DNA from: DUOX01 sp050944015
Lineage (GTDB): Bacteria > Bacillota > Clostridia > Oscillospirales > Oscillospiraceae
Length of the DNA: 64,000 bases
NCBI GenBank assembly: GCA_050944015.1
Contig: JBMNQG010000003.1
Span: 6,003 to 70,002, forward strand
Reading direction: 5' to 3'
The notes under the pieces were generated by a model, which was given only the letters and a program-made list of their open reading frames with translations, was not told the origin of the DNA and searched no databases. Positions 8,154 through 16,803 of this stretch are shown here, in pieces. The position numbers were made by a program, and so were the translations under genes. Numbering within the stretch: position 1 is the first letter of the stretch; every line of letters starts with the position of its first letter.

Positions 8154-10793
8154 TTACCCCTTTACATTTTCAGTAATATAATCGTACACTGCCCCAAAAG
8201 CCTTGTCAAGCTGTCTTTCGACCTTGCCGCCGCCCATGGCGGTGTCCGGCTTACCGCCGCCGGAGCCTCCGGTAAGGGCGGTCACATGCTTAATCAGGTT
8301 GCCGGCCTTAATATCCCTGGCTATGGCGTTCTTTCCACAGGTGGCCAGGAAGGTAATTTTCCCGTTATTGACGGCGGCCAGCACGGCTACAATGTTTTCG
8401 TCCTTATCCCTCAGGAAGTCGCCCATGGTGCGCAGGTCGTCCACGGTGGCGTTGGAAACCCGGCCGGCGACGACTTTAAGGCCTCCGATGGCATTGGCTT
8501 CGGAGAACAGGCGTTCCGCATCCGCCCTGAGCTGGCCGCTGCGGAGTTTTTCTATAAGCCTGCGGGATTCCCTCTGCTCGTGAACCAGCTGTTCGGCCTT
8601 TTGAGCCAGCTCCGCGGGGTTGGATTTAAGGGTGGCGGCCACCTGGTTTATCAGGCTGTTGGCCTGGGACAGGAGCGCCAGGACGCCCTTGCCCACGACG
8701 GCCTCGATACGGCGGACACCGGAGGCAACGGAAAACTCCGATACGGTGTGGTAGCATCCCACCTTGGCGGTGTTGTCCAGATGAGTGCCGCCGCAAAGCT
8801 CAATGGAGAAGTCGCCCATTTTTACAACGCAGACTGTATCGCCGTATTTTTCTCCGAAGAGGGCCATGGCGCCCATTTCCTTGGCTTTTTCAAGGCCTGT
8901 TTCCGTAATGGTTATATCCATTCCCGCCAAAATGGCGTCGTTTACTATGGAATCAATTTTTTCAATTTCCTCCGGTGTCAGTGCGGAGAAGTGCGTGAAG
9001 TCGAAGCGAATGGAATCCGGGGTCACCAGGGAGCCGGCCTGCTCCACATGCGTGCCCAGAACGGTGCGCAGCGCCTTGTGCAGCAGGTGCGTGCAGCTGT
9101 GGGCGCGCATTATTGCCCTGCGGCGGTCGGCGTCAATTGAGGCCGTCACCGCATCGTCCACGGAAAGCGTACCGGAGAGCATCTTTCCATGGTGGAGATA
9201 ATACTTATCTCCGCTGTCCTTATGCACCGAGTTAACCTCGAAAATGTTGTTGCCGGCAAAGATTTTGCCGGTATCGGCCACCTGGCCGCCCGCCTCCGCA
9301 TAAAACGGCGTCTTATCCAGGACGAGGATGGCCTCAATCCCCTCGCGGACGGATGAGCAAAGCTCGCCGTCGGAGATGATGGCAAGTATTTTGCCAGTAT
9401 CCTCGAACTTTTCATAGCCTGTAAACTGGGTGGGCATAAGGTCAAGACCCAGGTCGGAGCTGGCCCAGGCCAGGTCGCCCATGGCGGCCCTGGCGGCCCT
9501 GGCCCGCTCACGCTGCTGCTCCATAAGCTGGTCAAAAGCGTCCCTGTCCACTTTAAGACCGGCCTCTTCGACTATTTCAACGGTGAGGTCTATCGGGAAA
9601 CCGTAAGTGTCATAAAGCCTGAAGGCGTCGGAGCCGGAAAACAGGTTTTCGCCCTTTGCAACGTGCTCCGAGATAAGGTCGTTGAGGATTCTCATGCCGC
9701 CGTCAATGGTCTTGGCAAAGTTCTCCTCTTCCAGTTTGATTACACGCATGATATAGTCTTTTTTCTCGACCAAATCAGGATAGGGCTGCGCGTTTTCTGC
9801 AATGACGGTGGCGGCTACTTCGCTCAGGAAAGGCTCGTTTGTGCCCAGGAGCCTTCCATGACGGGCGGCCCTGCGGAGCAGCCGGCGCAGCACGTATCCC
9901 CTTCCTTCATTGGAAGGCAGAACGCCGTCGCAAATCATCATTGTGGCGCTGCGGATATGGTCGGTTATGACTCTGAGGGATACGTCCTTTTCCCTGCTCT
10001 GGCCGTAGGTGACGCCGGTAATCTCGGATACCTTGTTGGTGATGCTCATTACTGTGTCCACGTCAAAGATGCTGTCCACATCCTGACAGACCATGGCAAG
10101 GCGCTCCAAGCCCATGCCTGTGTCGATGTTCTTCTGGACAAGCTCGGTGTAGTTGTTGTTGCCGTCGTTGTTGAACTGGGAGAAGACATTGTTCCAGACT
10201 TCCACATAGCGGTCGCAGTCGCAGCCCACCGTGCAGTCAGGCTCACCGCAGCCGTACTTGGGGCCCCGGTCGTAGTAGACCTCGGAGCAGGGGCCGCAGG
10301 GGCCGCTGCCGTGGTCCCAGAAGTTGCTTTCCCTGCCGAAGCGGAAAATGCGCTCGGGCGCTATGCCGATTACCTTCTCCCAGATTTCAAAAGCTTCGTC
10401 GTCCTCATAATAGACTGAAGGATAAAGCCTGTCCGGGTCAAGCCCCAGCACCTGGGTGAGAAACTCCCAGCACCACTCTATAGCCTCTTTTTTGAAATAA
10501 TCTCCAAAGGAGAAGTTTCCAAGCATTTCAAAATATGTTGCGTGCCTTGCGGTATGGCCTATGTTCTCAATGTCTCCGGTCCTGATGCACTTCTGACAGG
10601 TGCACACACGCTTTCTGGGAGGTTCCTGCTCCCCCGTGAACCAGGGTTTCATAGGCGCCATGCCAGAATTTATGAGCAGTAGCGATTTGTCATTCTTGGG
10701 TATTAGCGAAAAGCTGGGCAGCCGCAAATGGCCCTTGCTCTCAAAGAATGACAGGAACATTTCTCTAAGTTCGTTTAATCCATACTTTTTCAT
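8154..10793 (-). CDS. alaS: alanyl-tRNA synthetase
   Basis: Class II synthetase charging tRNA-Ala. 879 residues, full length. In order: catalytic domain (INSGMAPMKPWFTG near 42-55, then a tetracysteine-like insert CGEPDCTVGCDCD), tRNA-recognition helices, editing domain with HSCTHLLH and CGGTHLDNT zinc/catalytic motifs (about 565-670), and the C-Ala domain with a terminal SGGGKPDTAMGGG glycine-rich motif. The leader (about 158 nt) has no T-box consensus. Transcribed from the promoter at 10958-10986 and divergent from ald. Confidence 0.98.
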   Translation of the reverse strand: MKKYGLNELREMFLSFFESKGHLRLPSFSLIPKNDKSLLLINSGMAPMKPWFTGEQEPPRKRVCTCQKCIRTGDIENIGHTARHATYFEMLGNFSFGDYFKKEAIEWCWEFLTQVLGLDPDRLYPSVYYEDDEAFEIWEKVIGIAPERIFRFGRESNFWDHGSGPCGPCSEVYYDRGPKYGCGEPDCTVGCDCDRYVEVWNNVFSQFNNDGNNNYTELVQKNIDTGMGLERLAMVCQDVDSIFDVDTVMSITNKVSEITGVTYGQSREKDVSLRVITDHIRSATMMICDGVLPSNEGRGYVLRRLLRRAARHGRLLGTNEPFLSEVAATVIAENAQPYPDLVEKKDYIMRVIKLEEENFAKTIDGGMRILNDLISEHVAKGENLFSGSDAFRLYDTYGFPIDLTVEIVEEAGLKVDRDAFDQLMEQQRERARAARAAMGDLAWASSDLGLDLMPTQFTGYEKFEDTGKILAIISDGELCSSVREGIEAILVLDKTPFYAEAGGQVADTGKIFAGNNIFEVNSVHKDSGDKYYLHHGKMLSGTLSVDDAVTASIDADRRRAIMRAHSCTHLLHKALRTVLGTHVEQAGSLVTPDSIRFDFTHFSALTPEEIEKIDSIVNDAILAGMDITITETGLEKAKEMGAMALFGEKYGDTVCVVKMGDFSIELCGGTHLDNTAKVGCYHTVSEFSVASGVRRIEAVVGKGVLALLSQANSLINQVAATLKSNPAELAQKAEQLVHEQRESRRLIEKLRSGQLRADAERLFSEANAIGGLKVVAGRVSNATVDDLRTMGDFLRDKDENIVAVLAAVNNGKITFLATCGKNAIARDIKAGNLIKHVTALTGGSGGGKPDTAMGGGKVERQLDKAFGAVYDYITENVKG

Positions 10794-10812
10794 ATCTCTT
10801 TGACCCCATTCC

Positions 10813-10884
10813 TGCCGCCTGACTGCGGCAAAGCATATAAAGTTTAACGGTACATTAGACTTATCATGCCAGAAGTGATGATAA
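10813..10884. repeat. two inverted repeats in the alaS leader
   Basis: TGCCGC-ctgact-GCGGCA (10813-10830) lies 20 bases before the alaS start. TTATCAT / ATGATAA (about 10861-10884) flanks a 10-base centre. Both lie inside the predicted alaS transcript and could be RNA structure or protein sites. Neither is followed by a U-run on the minus strand. Confidence 0.35.
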
Positions 10885-10957
10885 GGTGGATTTTTTGATA
10901 AAAATGGGCTGTGTTTTCATCATATCTACAACTAAATTATTGCCCAGAATATTGGAT

Positions 10958-10986
10958 ATTTTAATAGCTATGACAAAAAAAGTCAA
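10958..10986 (-). promoter_or_regulatory. alaS promoter
   Basis: TTGACT (10986-10981), 17 bp, TAAAAT (10963-10958) on the minus strand. Predicted start is near 10951. Confidence 0.75.
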
Positions 10987-11020
10987 GAAGTTGTATATTT
11001 TTATATCATATCTGCTTTTG

Positions 11021-11049
11021 TTGACTTTTAACGAAAAAAAGAATACAAT
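11021..11049 (+). promoter_or_regulatory. ald promoter
   Basis: TTGACT (11021-11026), 17 bp, TACAAT (11044-11049). The 11107 ATG with AGGAGGT lies about 50 bases past the start. Back to back with the alaS promoter, the two -35 boxes being 34 bp apart. Confidence 0.75.
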
Positions 11050-11106
11050 ATTTCTGCATTTTATCACTTTTACATTTTTGGTTTTATGTACATAGGAGGT
11101 AATTTA

Positions 11107-12225
11107 ATGATCATCGGTTGCCCTAAGGAAATTAAAGCTCAGGAAAAGCGCGTAGGTTTGACGCCTGCCGGAGCTGACGCCCTTGTAAAGGCCGGTCATA
11201 CGGTGTACATTGAGCAGTCTGCCGGACTTGGCAGCGGCTTTCCTGACGAGGAGTACACTGCAGTAGGTGCAAAGATTCTGCCCACCGCAAAGGACGTATT
11301 TGAGCGCTCCGACATGATAATCAAGGTAAAGGAGCCGCTGGAACCGGAATATGACCTGCTCCGGGAAAACCAGATAATTTTCACCTATCTGCACCTTGCT
11401 CCAGACCCCAAGCAGACCCAGGCCCTTTTGAAGAAAAAAGTCATAGGTATAGCTTATGAAACGGTACAGACCGCCAATGGGCAGCTGCCCCTGCTTAGCC
11501 CCATGAGTGAAATTGCAGGTCGCATGGCCGTGCAGGTTGGCGCCCATTTGCTGGAAGCCACGAATAACGGCCGCGGAATACTCCTGGGCGGAGTTACCGG
11601 CGTTGAAAAGGGCAAAGTAGTCGTGCTGGGCGGCGGAAACGTGGGTACCAGCGCCGTTAAAATTGCCATTGGAATGGGCGCGGATGTTACGGTTATTGAT
11701 ATATCCACCGCAAGGCTGGCCTATCTTGACGATATTTTTGGCAGCCGCATTCAGACCCTCGTGTCCAACAGCTTCAATATAGCCAAGTCGGTACGGGAGG
11801 CGGACCTTGTCATCGGCTGCGTGCTTATTCCCGGCGCCCGGACGCCCAAGCTGGTGACGGAGGAAATGGTTAAAACAATGAAACCCGGCAGCGTATTGAT
11901 TGACGTGGCTATTGACCAGGGCGGCACTATAGAGACCATGGACAGGATTACCACTCATGAAAACCCGTATTTTGTAAAGTACGGCGTGGTGCACTATTCC
12001 GTTGCCAATATGCCCGGAGCTGTTCCCCGCACCGCCACAATCGCTTTGACCAACGCCACGCTTCCCTACGCGCTTAAAATCGCCAATATGGGCGCCGAGG
12101 CGGCCATGAAGTCTGATCCCGCCCTTATGAAAGGCCTGAATACATATAAAGGTTATCTGACCGTTAAGGGCGCAGCCGACGCCCAAGGCCTTGAGTACAC
12201 GCCTGCAGAAGGACTGTTCAAATAA
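11107..12225 (+). CDS. ald: alanine dehydrogenase
   Basis: NAD-dependent interconversion of L-alanine with pyruvate and ammonia. 372 residues, normal length. The N-terminal catalytic half opens MIIGCPKEIKAQEKRVGLTPAG, with the substrate-binding Lys/His region (IKVKEPLEPEYDLL; FTYLHLAPD). The Rossmann fold follows (VVVLGGGNVGTSAVKIA near 170) and the closing VHYSVANMPGAVPRTAT motif is typical. AGGAGGT lies 6 bases before the ATG. It is monocistronic between a strong promoter and a strong terminator. Placement next to alaS links alanine charging with alanine breakdown, which may be coincidental. Confidence 0.97.
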   Translation: MIIGCPKEIKAQEKRVGLTPAGADALVKAGHTVYIEQSAGLGSGFPDEEYTAVGAKILPTAKDVFERSDMIIKVKEPLEPEYDLLRENQIIFTYLHLAPDPKQTQALLKKKVIGIAYETVQTANGQLPLLSPMSEIAGRMAVQVGAHLLEATNNGRGILLGGVTGVEKGKVVVLGGGNVGTSAVKIAIGMGADVTVIDISTARLAYLDDIFGSRIQTLVSNSFNIAKSVREADLVIGCVLIPGARTPKLVTEEMVKTMKPGSVLIDVAIDQGGTIETMDRITTHENPYFVKYGVVHYSVANMPGAVPRTATIALTNATLPYALKIANMGAEAAMKSDPALMKGLNTYKGYLTVKGAADAQGLEYTPAEGLFK

Positions 12226-12242
12226 TTTTTGACATCAGGCTC

Positions 12243-12280
12243 AAAAAATACTGCCGGCCATTTGGCCGGCAGTATTTTTT
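12243..12280. terminator. strong bidirectional terminator between ald and the SLH protein
   Basis: AAAAAATACTGCCGGCC / GGCCGGCAGTATTTTTT around ATTT, perfectly paired. It serves ald on the plus strand and the convergent SLH protein gene on the minus strand. Confidence 0.92.
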
Positions 12281-12290
12281 TAGCTGAAGT

Positions 12291-14945
12291 TTATTTGGGA
12301 GAGATTTCGATAATTCCGGTGTAGGTCTGGCCGGGTACTATGTCTATGACCTGGCCATTGATTTTGGCAACGCCGTTGAAGGTGCAGCCCTCGCCAACGG
12401 TGAGGCTTGTGATTATGCCGTTGCCGGTGACGTTCCAGACGGCACCGGCCTTAAGGACAACGGTGACCTTGTTAGCGCCGTTGAAGTAGGGCGTATTGGC
12501 AACATGGCCCAGATAGTAATACTCATTTATTGTGAAGTAGGTGTTCTGTTTGCCGTTTTCGTCCACATGCATTACTGCGGCGGAGCTGATGGCGCCGTCA
12601 AGTTTTGCGCCCTGGCCCAGGCTGATGATGAGCTCATCGCCCGCATAGGAGCCGCCGCCGCCCATGCCCTGGACAAAGTAGTTACCTGTGCCGTTGTAGA
12701 AGTCGCCCTTGAGGGTGACGTTCTCGGCATTGAAGGTGACCTTCTCGCCGCTGTCTACGGTCTCGCCTTCCTTGCCCTTGGCCCAGCCTTCGGCTTCCTT
12801 ATACTCCGTGTTGAAGACCGGTCCGGCCGCGCCGGGCGGGAAGGTGGCGCCCACAAGGGAGTCGTCGTTGTCAATCATCTGGAGGATGATGCCGTTCTTG
12901 GTGTTGAGCTTGGCCCCGTCGTCAACCGTCAGGTTTACGGTACCGGCCTTGAGCAGGAAGGTAGCGTAGTTTGAGTTGACCTCGGTGCCGTCGGTGATTA
13001 CCAATTCGCCGCTGTTGTGGGCCATGAATCCGAAGACGTCGGAATTAATCACTGTATTGCGGCTTTCCTTGACGGTGTAGGTGAAGGCAACTTCGTCGCC
13101 AAACGCCACATCGTAGTCATCAATTACATTGCCCATAAAGTCTGTCTTGGTCTTGCCGTTGGGGATGCGTATCAGCGGACGGATTTCGTAGGTCTTTCCG
13201 GCCTCGGAAGCACCGTATACTGCCTTACCTCCGGTGAGTATGGAGGCGTAGGAACCCACATTGAAGGTGACACCGTAGAAGTACTCCTGAGCGTCGCCTA
13301 TAATGTAGGTGCCGTAACCAGAGCCGTAATTCTTGCTGAAGGGGTTCTTCGCGTCAATTTCGCTGAGGTTTTGGCCCAGCAGGGTCAAATCGGAGTTGAT
13401 AACAGTGAGGAGCATGTCGGTGCCGGAGTCGGTGGACAGGACGCCCCACTGATTGGCGTACACCTTGGAGCCAACCACCGCCGTGGTCGGCAGGTTGCCC
13501 ATCATGTTCGTGCCTCTGGAATTGCCGGTGATGCCCAGCACCCAGGGAGGCGCCACCATCTTGGACTGGTCAGCGGTGTTTTGGTAGCCCTCGTACAGGG
13601 TTCCGCCCATGACCCTTATCTCGGAGTCCTTAATCATGGCCTTGGCATACTCGTCCACAAAGAGCGCGGGACGGGCCACGCCTTCAGTTGTGATTTTGCT
13701 GTTTTCAATCAGGACCTTCGCATTGTTGAAGGCGGATACGACCGCGCCGAAGCCGGAAAAGTCGTTTACTTTGCTTCCATCGCTCTTGCTGAGGAAATTG
13801 AATGTGGAATTCTTAATTGTGTAATCGACCTTACCGTTGAGCATGATTCCGCTGAAGTTGTCGCTGGTAGAGTCGATTGTGATGCCGTTTGCCTCTTTGG
13901 CGCTGTAGCTTCCGCCCTTGATGGCAGAGGTGACGGATTTTGCGGTCACGATACCGGTCTCGTCAATATAAAGTGCGGTGCGGTAATCGTAGTCTTCGGG
14001 ATCCCCTCCGCCGAAGCTGCCAATTTGCCCGATATAATCGGTTACGCGGATTTCCACATTGGAGTATGTTTTACCGGGCTCAAGGCTTGCTTCCTTGCCG
14101 CCGATTATGGCGGTCAGCATTTTCTTTTCAGGGGCCACTACCAGGCTGTTTTCAGCGTATTTGAAGCTGGAAAGCCTGGTGTCTTCATTAATTACCTGAA
14201 CTTTCGGCAGGGCTCCGCCATGCTTGCTGCAGAGGGCGTTGTAAATGAGCTGAACGGCGTCGTCACGGCTGACGGGCTCATTCAGGTCAATTCCGTCCAG
14301 ATTGTCCAGCAGGAAGACTTCCCCTGCGGCCAGGTCGGAAATAACCATGTCCACCTTGGATTTCCAGTCGGCTCCTGTGAGTCCCATGTGACCCATTGCA
14401 GCCAGGAGCATCTTGACCGTCTCATAACCGGTAACGGTGCCGGAGGGATTAAACAGTCCGCCCCCAACGCCGTCTATGTATTTCTTGGCGTGCCCGAATT
14501 GAATGTAGTGGGCCGCCCAATGCCCGCCAATATCGGAAAAGCTGGGCATCTGCGCAGGCTCAATGGGCTCGCCGCTGGCCAGGGTTACAGCCAGGGAAAT
14601 CAGCTTCGCCATCTCGGCCCTGTTGAGGGTGTTGTTTGCTCTGAACGAATAGGATTTGCCGTCGTCTTCAAGGTAGCCGTTGATAAGCCCGAGTTTTACG
14701 AGAAGTCCGACTGCATCCTTATGCTCAATTTCGTCGTAATCCACAAAGTCAGTGCTGAACTGCAGCACCGGGGTCTGCGGAGGACCGCCTGGGCCGCCGG
14801 GACCACCAGGCCCGCCGGGGGGTCCGCCGCCAGGTCCTCCTGGAGGTCCTCCGGGCGGGGCCTCATCCGCCCAAACGCCCAAGGCGAGCAGCAGGGCAAA
14901 CGCAAGTGTAAGAGCAAGAATGCGCTTAATTTTTGCCAATAGCAT
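12291..14945 (-). CDS. SLH-domain surface protein with Gly/Pro-rich linker and beta-helix-like passenger
   Basis: Secreted, cell-wall-attached protein of 884 residues. A signal peptide (1-26, cleavage likely after GVWA) is followed by an unusual Gly/Pro tract at about 29-58 built from GGP/GGPP units. Then come about three S-layer homology modules (about 65-124, 135-187 and 190-240; FSDIGGHWAAHYI is the clearest). These usually bind pyruvylated wall polymer. Residues about 250-884 are Asn/Gly/Thr-rich with repeating short strands (TIKNSTFNF, VLIENSKITT, AMIKDSEIRV), resembling right-handed beta-helix adhesins. GGGGAG precedes the ATG. Substrate or ligand is unknown. Confidence 0.85.
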   Translation of the reverse strand: MLLAKIKRILALTLAFALLLALGVWADEAPPGGPPGGPGGGPPGGPGGPGGPGGPPQTPVLQFSTDFVDYDEIEHKDAVGLLVKLGLINGYLEDDGKSYSFRANNTLNRAEMAKLISLAVTLASGEPIEPAQMPSFSDIGGHWAAHYIQFGHAKKYIDGVGGGLFNPSGTVTGYETVKMLLAAMGHMGLTGADWKSKVDMVISDLAAGEVFLLDNLDGIDLNEPVSRDDAVQLIYNALCSKHGGALPKVQVINEDTRLSSFKYAENSLVVAPEKKMLTAIIGGKEASLEPGKTYSNVEIRVTDYIGQIGSFGGGDPEDYDYRTALYIDETGIVTAKSVTSAIKGGSYSAKEANGITIDSTSDNFSGIMLNGKVDYTIKNSTFNFLSKSDGSKVNDFSGFGAVVSAFNNAKVLIENSKITTEGVARPALFVDEYAKAMIKDSEIRVMGGTLYEGYQNTADQSKMVAPPWVLGITGNSRGTNMMGNLPTTAVVGSKVYANQWGVLSTDSGTDMLLTVINSDLTLLGQNLSEIDAKNPFSKNYGSGYGTYIIGDAQEYFYGVTFNVGSYASILTGGKAVYGASEAGKTYEIRPLIRIPNGKTKTDFMGNVIDDYDVAFGDEVAFTYTVKESRNTVINSDVFGFMAHNSGELVITDGTEVNSNYATFLLKAGTVNLTVDDGAKLNTKNGIILQMIDNDDSLVGATFPPGAAGPVFNTEYKEAEGWAKGKEGETVDSGEKVTFNAENVTLKGDFYNGTGNYFVQGMGGGGSYAGDELIISLGQGAKLDGAISSAAVMHVDENGKQNTYFTINEYYYLGHVANTPYFNGANKVTVVLKAGAVWNVTGNGIITSLTVGEGCTFNGVAKINGQVIDIVPGQTYTGIIEISPK

Positions 14946-14988
14946 ACAAACTCCCCTTTCATATATTTACCAATTAAATGGCATCTAT

Positions 14989-14997
14989 ATAATAGCA
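14989..14997 (-). promoter_or_regulatory. possible extended -10 of the SLH protein gene
   Basis: TGCTATTAT on the minus strand, an extended -10 form, about 45 bases before the start codon. No good -35 is visible. Confidence 0.4.
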
Positions 14998-15064
14998 CAA
15001 ACATTCTTGAATTTATTTGTATTTTTTGTGATATTTTTATAAGAATAATGTAATAAATTACAAA

Positions 15065-15095
15065 AAAGCATCGGATGAAACCCATCCGATGCTTT
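15065..15095 (-). terminator. mltG terminator
   Basis: AAAGCATCGGATG / CATCCGATGCTTT stem with a 5-base loop, followed on the minus strand by a T-run. It lies just after the mltG stop. Confidence 0.9.
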
Positions 15096-15107
15096 GCTGT
15101 TGAAGTA

Positions 15108-16460
15108 TTAGTCTCCGTAATTCTGAGTTTGAACGAAGGCCTCGTGTTCGGCCAGAGTTCTGAAGAACCGGTGGGTGCCGGTGGCCGTATCGAGGGCGTA
15201 GTAATAATACTGGGTGGAAGCGGGCTTAAGCGCCGCGTTTATGGAGGCCAGGCCGGGATTTGCTATAGGTCCCGGAGGCAGCCCGGTGTACAAATATGTG
15301 TTGTACGGACTGTCAATGGCTAGGTCTTCCTCCGTCAGCACCGCCTTGCGCTCGGGCAGGGCATACTGGACGGTGGCGTCTATCTGCAGCAGCATGCCTG
15401 CCTTAAGCCTGTTGTAAATAACGGAGGCTATGATCGGCCGTTCCTCGTCGTTGGCCGCTTCCTTTTCTATCATGGACGCCACTGTGACGACCTCGCGCAG
15501 GGTAAGGCCGAGGTTTTCCGCCTGGACGTATATGTCGGCGGTGAGCTTGTAGTGGAAGTTTTCAAGGAACTTGTTGATGGCGCTGCTGGCCTGCATACCC
15601 TGATAAAACTCGTAGGTATCAGGGAAAAGATAGCCTTCCAGGCGGCTGGCTTCGCCGGGCTCCACACCCTCTAGGAAGCTGTAGCTGTACTTATAGCTGG
15701 CGGCGGCTTCATAGAGGTCATCCACAGAGCAGATGTCGTTTTCCTCCAGTTTTTCGAATATCTGCGCCATGGTATAGCCCTCCGGGAAGGTGATGGTGAT
15801 TCCCACCTGGGCACCGCTTCCCACCTGCATTTTTTTAACCAGGGCCCTGTAGTCGTACTGTGTGCTCAGCTCGTAAGTGCCCGGGTCGATTTTTTCCGCA
15901 GCCTTTGAAATCTTCGAATACAGCTTAAACAGGAATTTGTACTCAATTATTCCGGAATTCTTAAGCTGGTCGGCCACATAATCAATATCCACAATTTTAA
16001 TTTTCTTGCCTTCATCGTTAACATCTGTTGACATTACATCTTTAGGAATAGTGATGGTGGCGGTATGGTCAGGTTTGTTAAGCGCCAACACGTCGGTGGC
16101 GGCTATCCAGCCCACGCAGGCCAGAATTATACTGACGCTTATTACGAAAACGGCATACATAAGGCCACCCAGGCAACCTGTACGGCCGTCCCGGCGGAAA
16201 CGGATGGGGTAATAGTCCCGCTCTTCCAGCCCGTCGTCAAAATCCTCGTTGTCCAATTCAGACTCGCTCACCAGCATCTCCCCGGGCCTGAGCACATATG
16301 GCGGCTCAGGCTCCTTCTTTTCCAGTGCTTCCGGGGGATTTTGCTCCGAGCGAAACCTGGATTTGACCCAATCCAAGGGGCCGAAACCGCTTTTGTTGCC
16401 TTTTTCGTCGGCATCACCCTGGGGGTAAAAATCTTTCCAATAATTATTTCTTTCGGACAT
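15108..16460 (-). CDS. mltG: endolytic transglycosylase MltG
   Basis: Membrane-anchored lytic transglycosylase that cuts nascent peptidoglycan strands. 450 residues. A long charged cytoplasmic N terminus (1-105) is followed by one membrane segment (about 112-140, LMYAVFVISVSIILACVGWIA). LysM-like and YceG catalytic regions follow. The catalytic Glu lies in VASMIEKEAANDEER, and IASVIYNRLK, LQIDATVQYAL and SPYNTYLYTGLPPGPIANPG are hallmark segments. The ATG at 16460 has AAGGAG 7 bases upstream, and the frame extends 16 codons further without a better site. Single gene with its own terminator. Confidence 0.95.
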   Translation of the reverse strand: MSERNNYWKDFYPQGDADEKGNKSGFGPLDWVKSRFRSEQNPPEALEKKEPEPPYVLRPGEMLVSESELDNEDFDDGLEERDYYPIRFRRDGRTGCLGGLMYAVFVISVSIILACVGWIAATDVLALNKPDHTATITIPKDVMSTDVNDEGKKIKIVDIDYVADQLKNSGIIEYKFLFKLYSKISKAAEKIDPGTYELSTQYDYRALVKKMQVGSGAQVGITITFPEGYTMAQIFEKLEENDICSVDDLYEAAASYKYSYSFLEGVEPGEASRLEGYLFPDTYEFYQGMQASSAINKFLENFHYKLTADIYVQAENLGLTLREVVTVASMIEKEAANDEERPIIASVIYNRLKAGMLLQIDATVQYALPERKAVLTEEDLAIDSPYNTYLYTGLPPGPIANPGLASINAALKPASTQYYYYALDTATGTHRFFRTLAEHEAFVQTQNYGD

Positions 16461-16652
16461 TGATATACTCCTTAATCTTGGTCTGAGTTTAGTAACGACA
16501 TGAAGCAATTGAGCATATTATGGCACAGACGGGTCGGTAAGGCGCCTTATCACCATGTACAATAAACACCAAGACAACTCAAGTGTTAGAGTCACCCACC
16601 GCGCGGGGTGAGAGACTACGAACAACATTTGCGCGGAGAAAGGGAATAGAAG

Positions 16653-16763
16653 ATGTTCTGCAATAACAATAATGGTACTAGCTGCCTCTGGATTATAATC
16701 ATCCTCATTCTCCTGTTCTGCTGTGCAGGACCCTGCGGATTCAACTCCAGAGAGTGCTGCTAA
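16653..16763 (+). CDS. 36-residue Cys-rich membrane peptide
   Basis: A very short gene that ordinary length cut-offs miss. The product starts MFCNNNNGTSCLW. It then has one hydrophobic helix of Ile/Leu (about 13-22) and ends in cysteines and small residues (FCCAGPCGF...ECC), seven Cys in all. AAGGGA lies 8 bases before the ATG and the stop is TAA. Similar Asn-then-Ile/Leu-then-Cys mini-proteins are common in Clostridia; their function is unknown to me, with sporulation or membrane roles suspected. A terminator hairpin (16817-16837) follows it. Confidence 0.6.
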   Translation: MFCNNNNGTSCLWIIIILILLFCCAGPCGFNSRECC

Positions 16764-16803
16764 ATTTGCCAGCAGAAGTTGTGAGAATTAGAAAGAAGTA
16801 GCC

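Noticed and set aside
10794..10951. Possible T-box leader before alaS.
   Set aside because: No AGGGTGG-ACCGCG-type antiterminator sequence and no U-tract terminator; only two short inverted repeats.
13017..14942. Long antisense frame of 641 codons opposite the SLH/beta-helix protein.
   Set aside because: No ribosome site or family motif. It mirrors the codon pattern of the real gene, which has a signal peptide, SLH modules and a good ribosome site.
14752..15042. Collagen-like frame rich in Gly/Pro on the plus strand.
   Set aside because: It is the antisense reading of the GGP-repeat tract, which is Gly/Pro-rich on both strands; no ribosome site precedes it.
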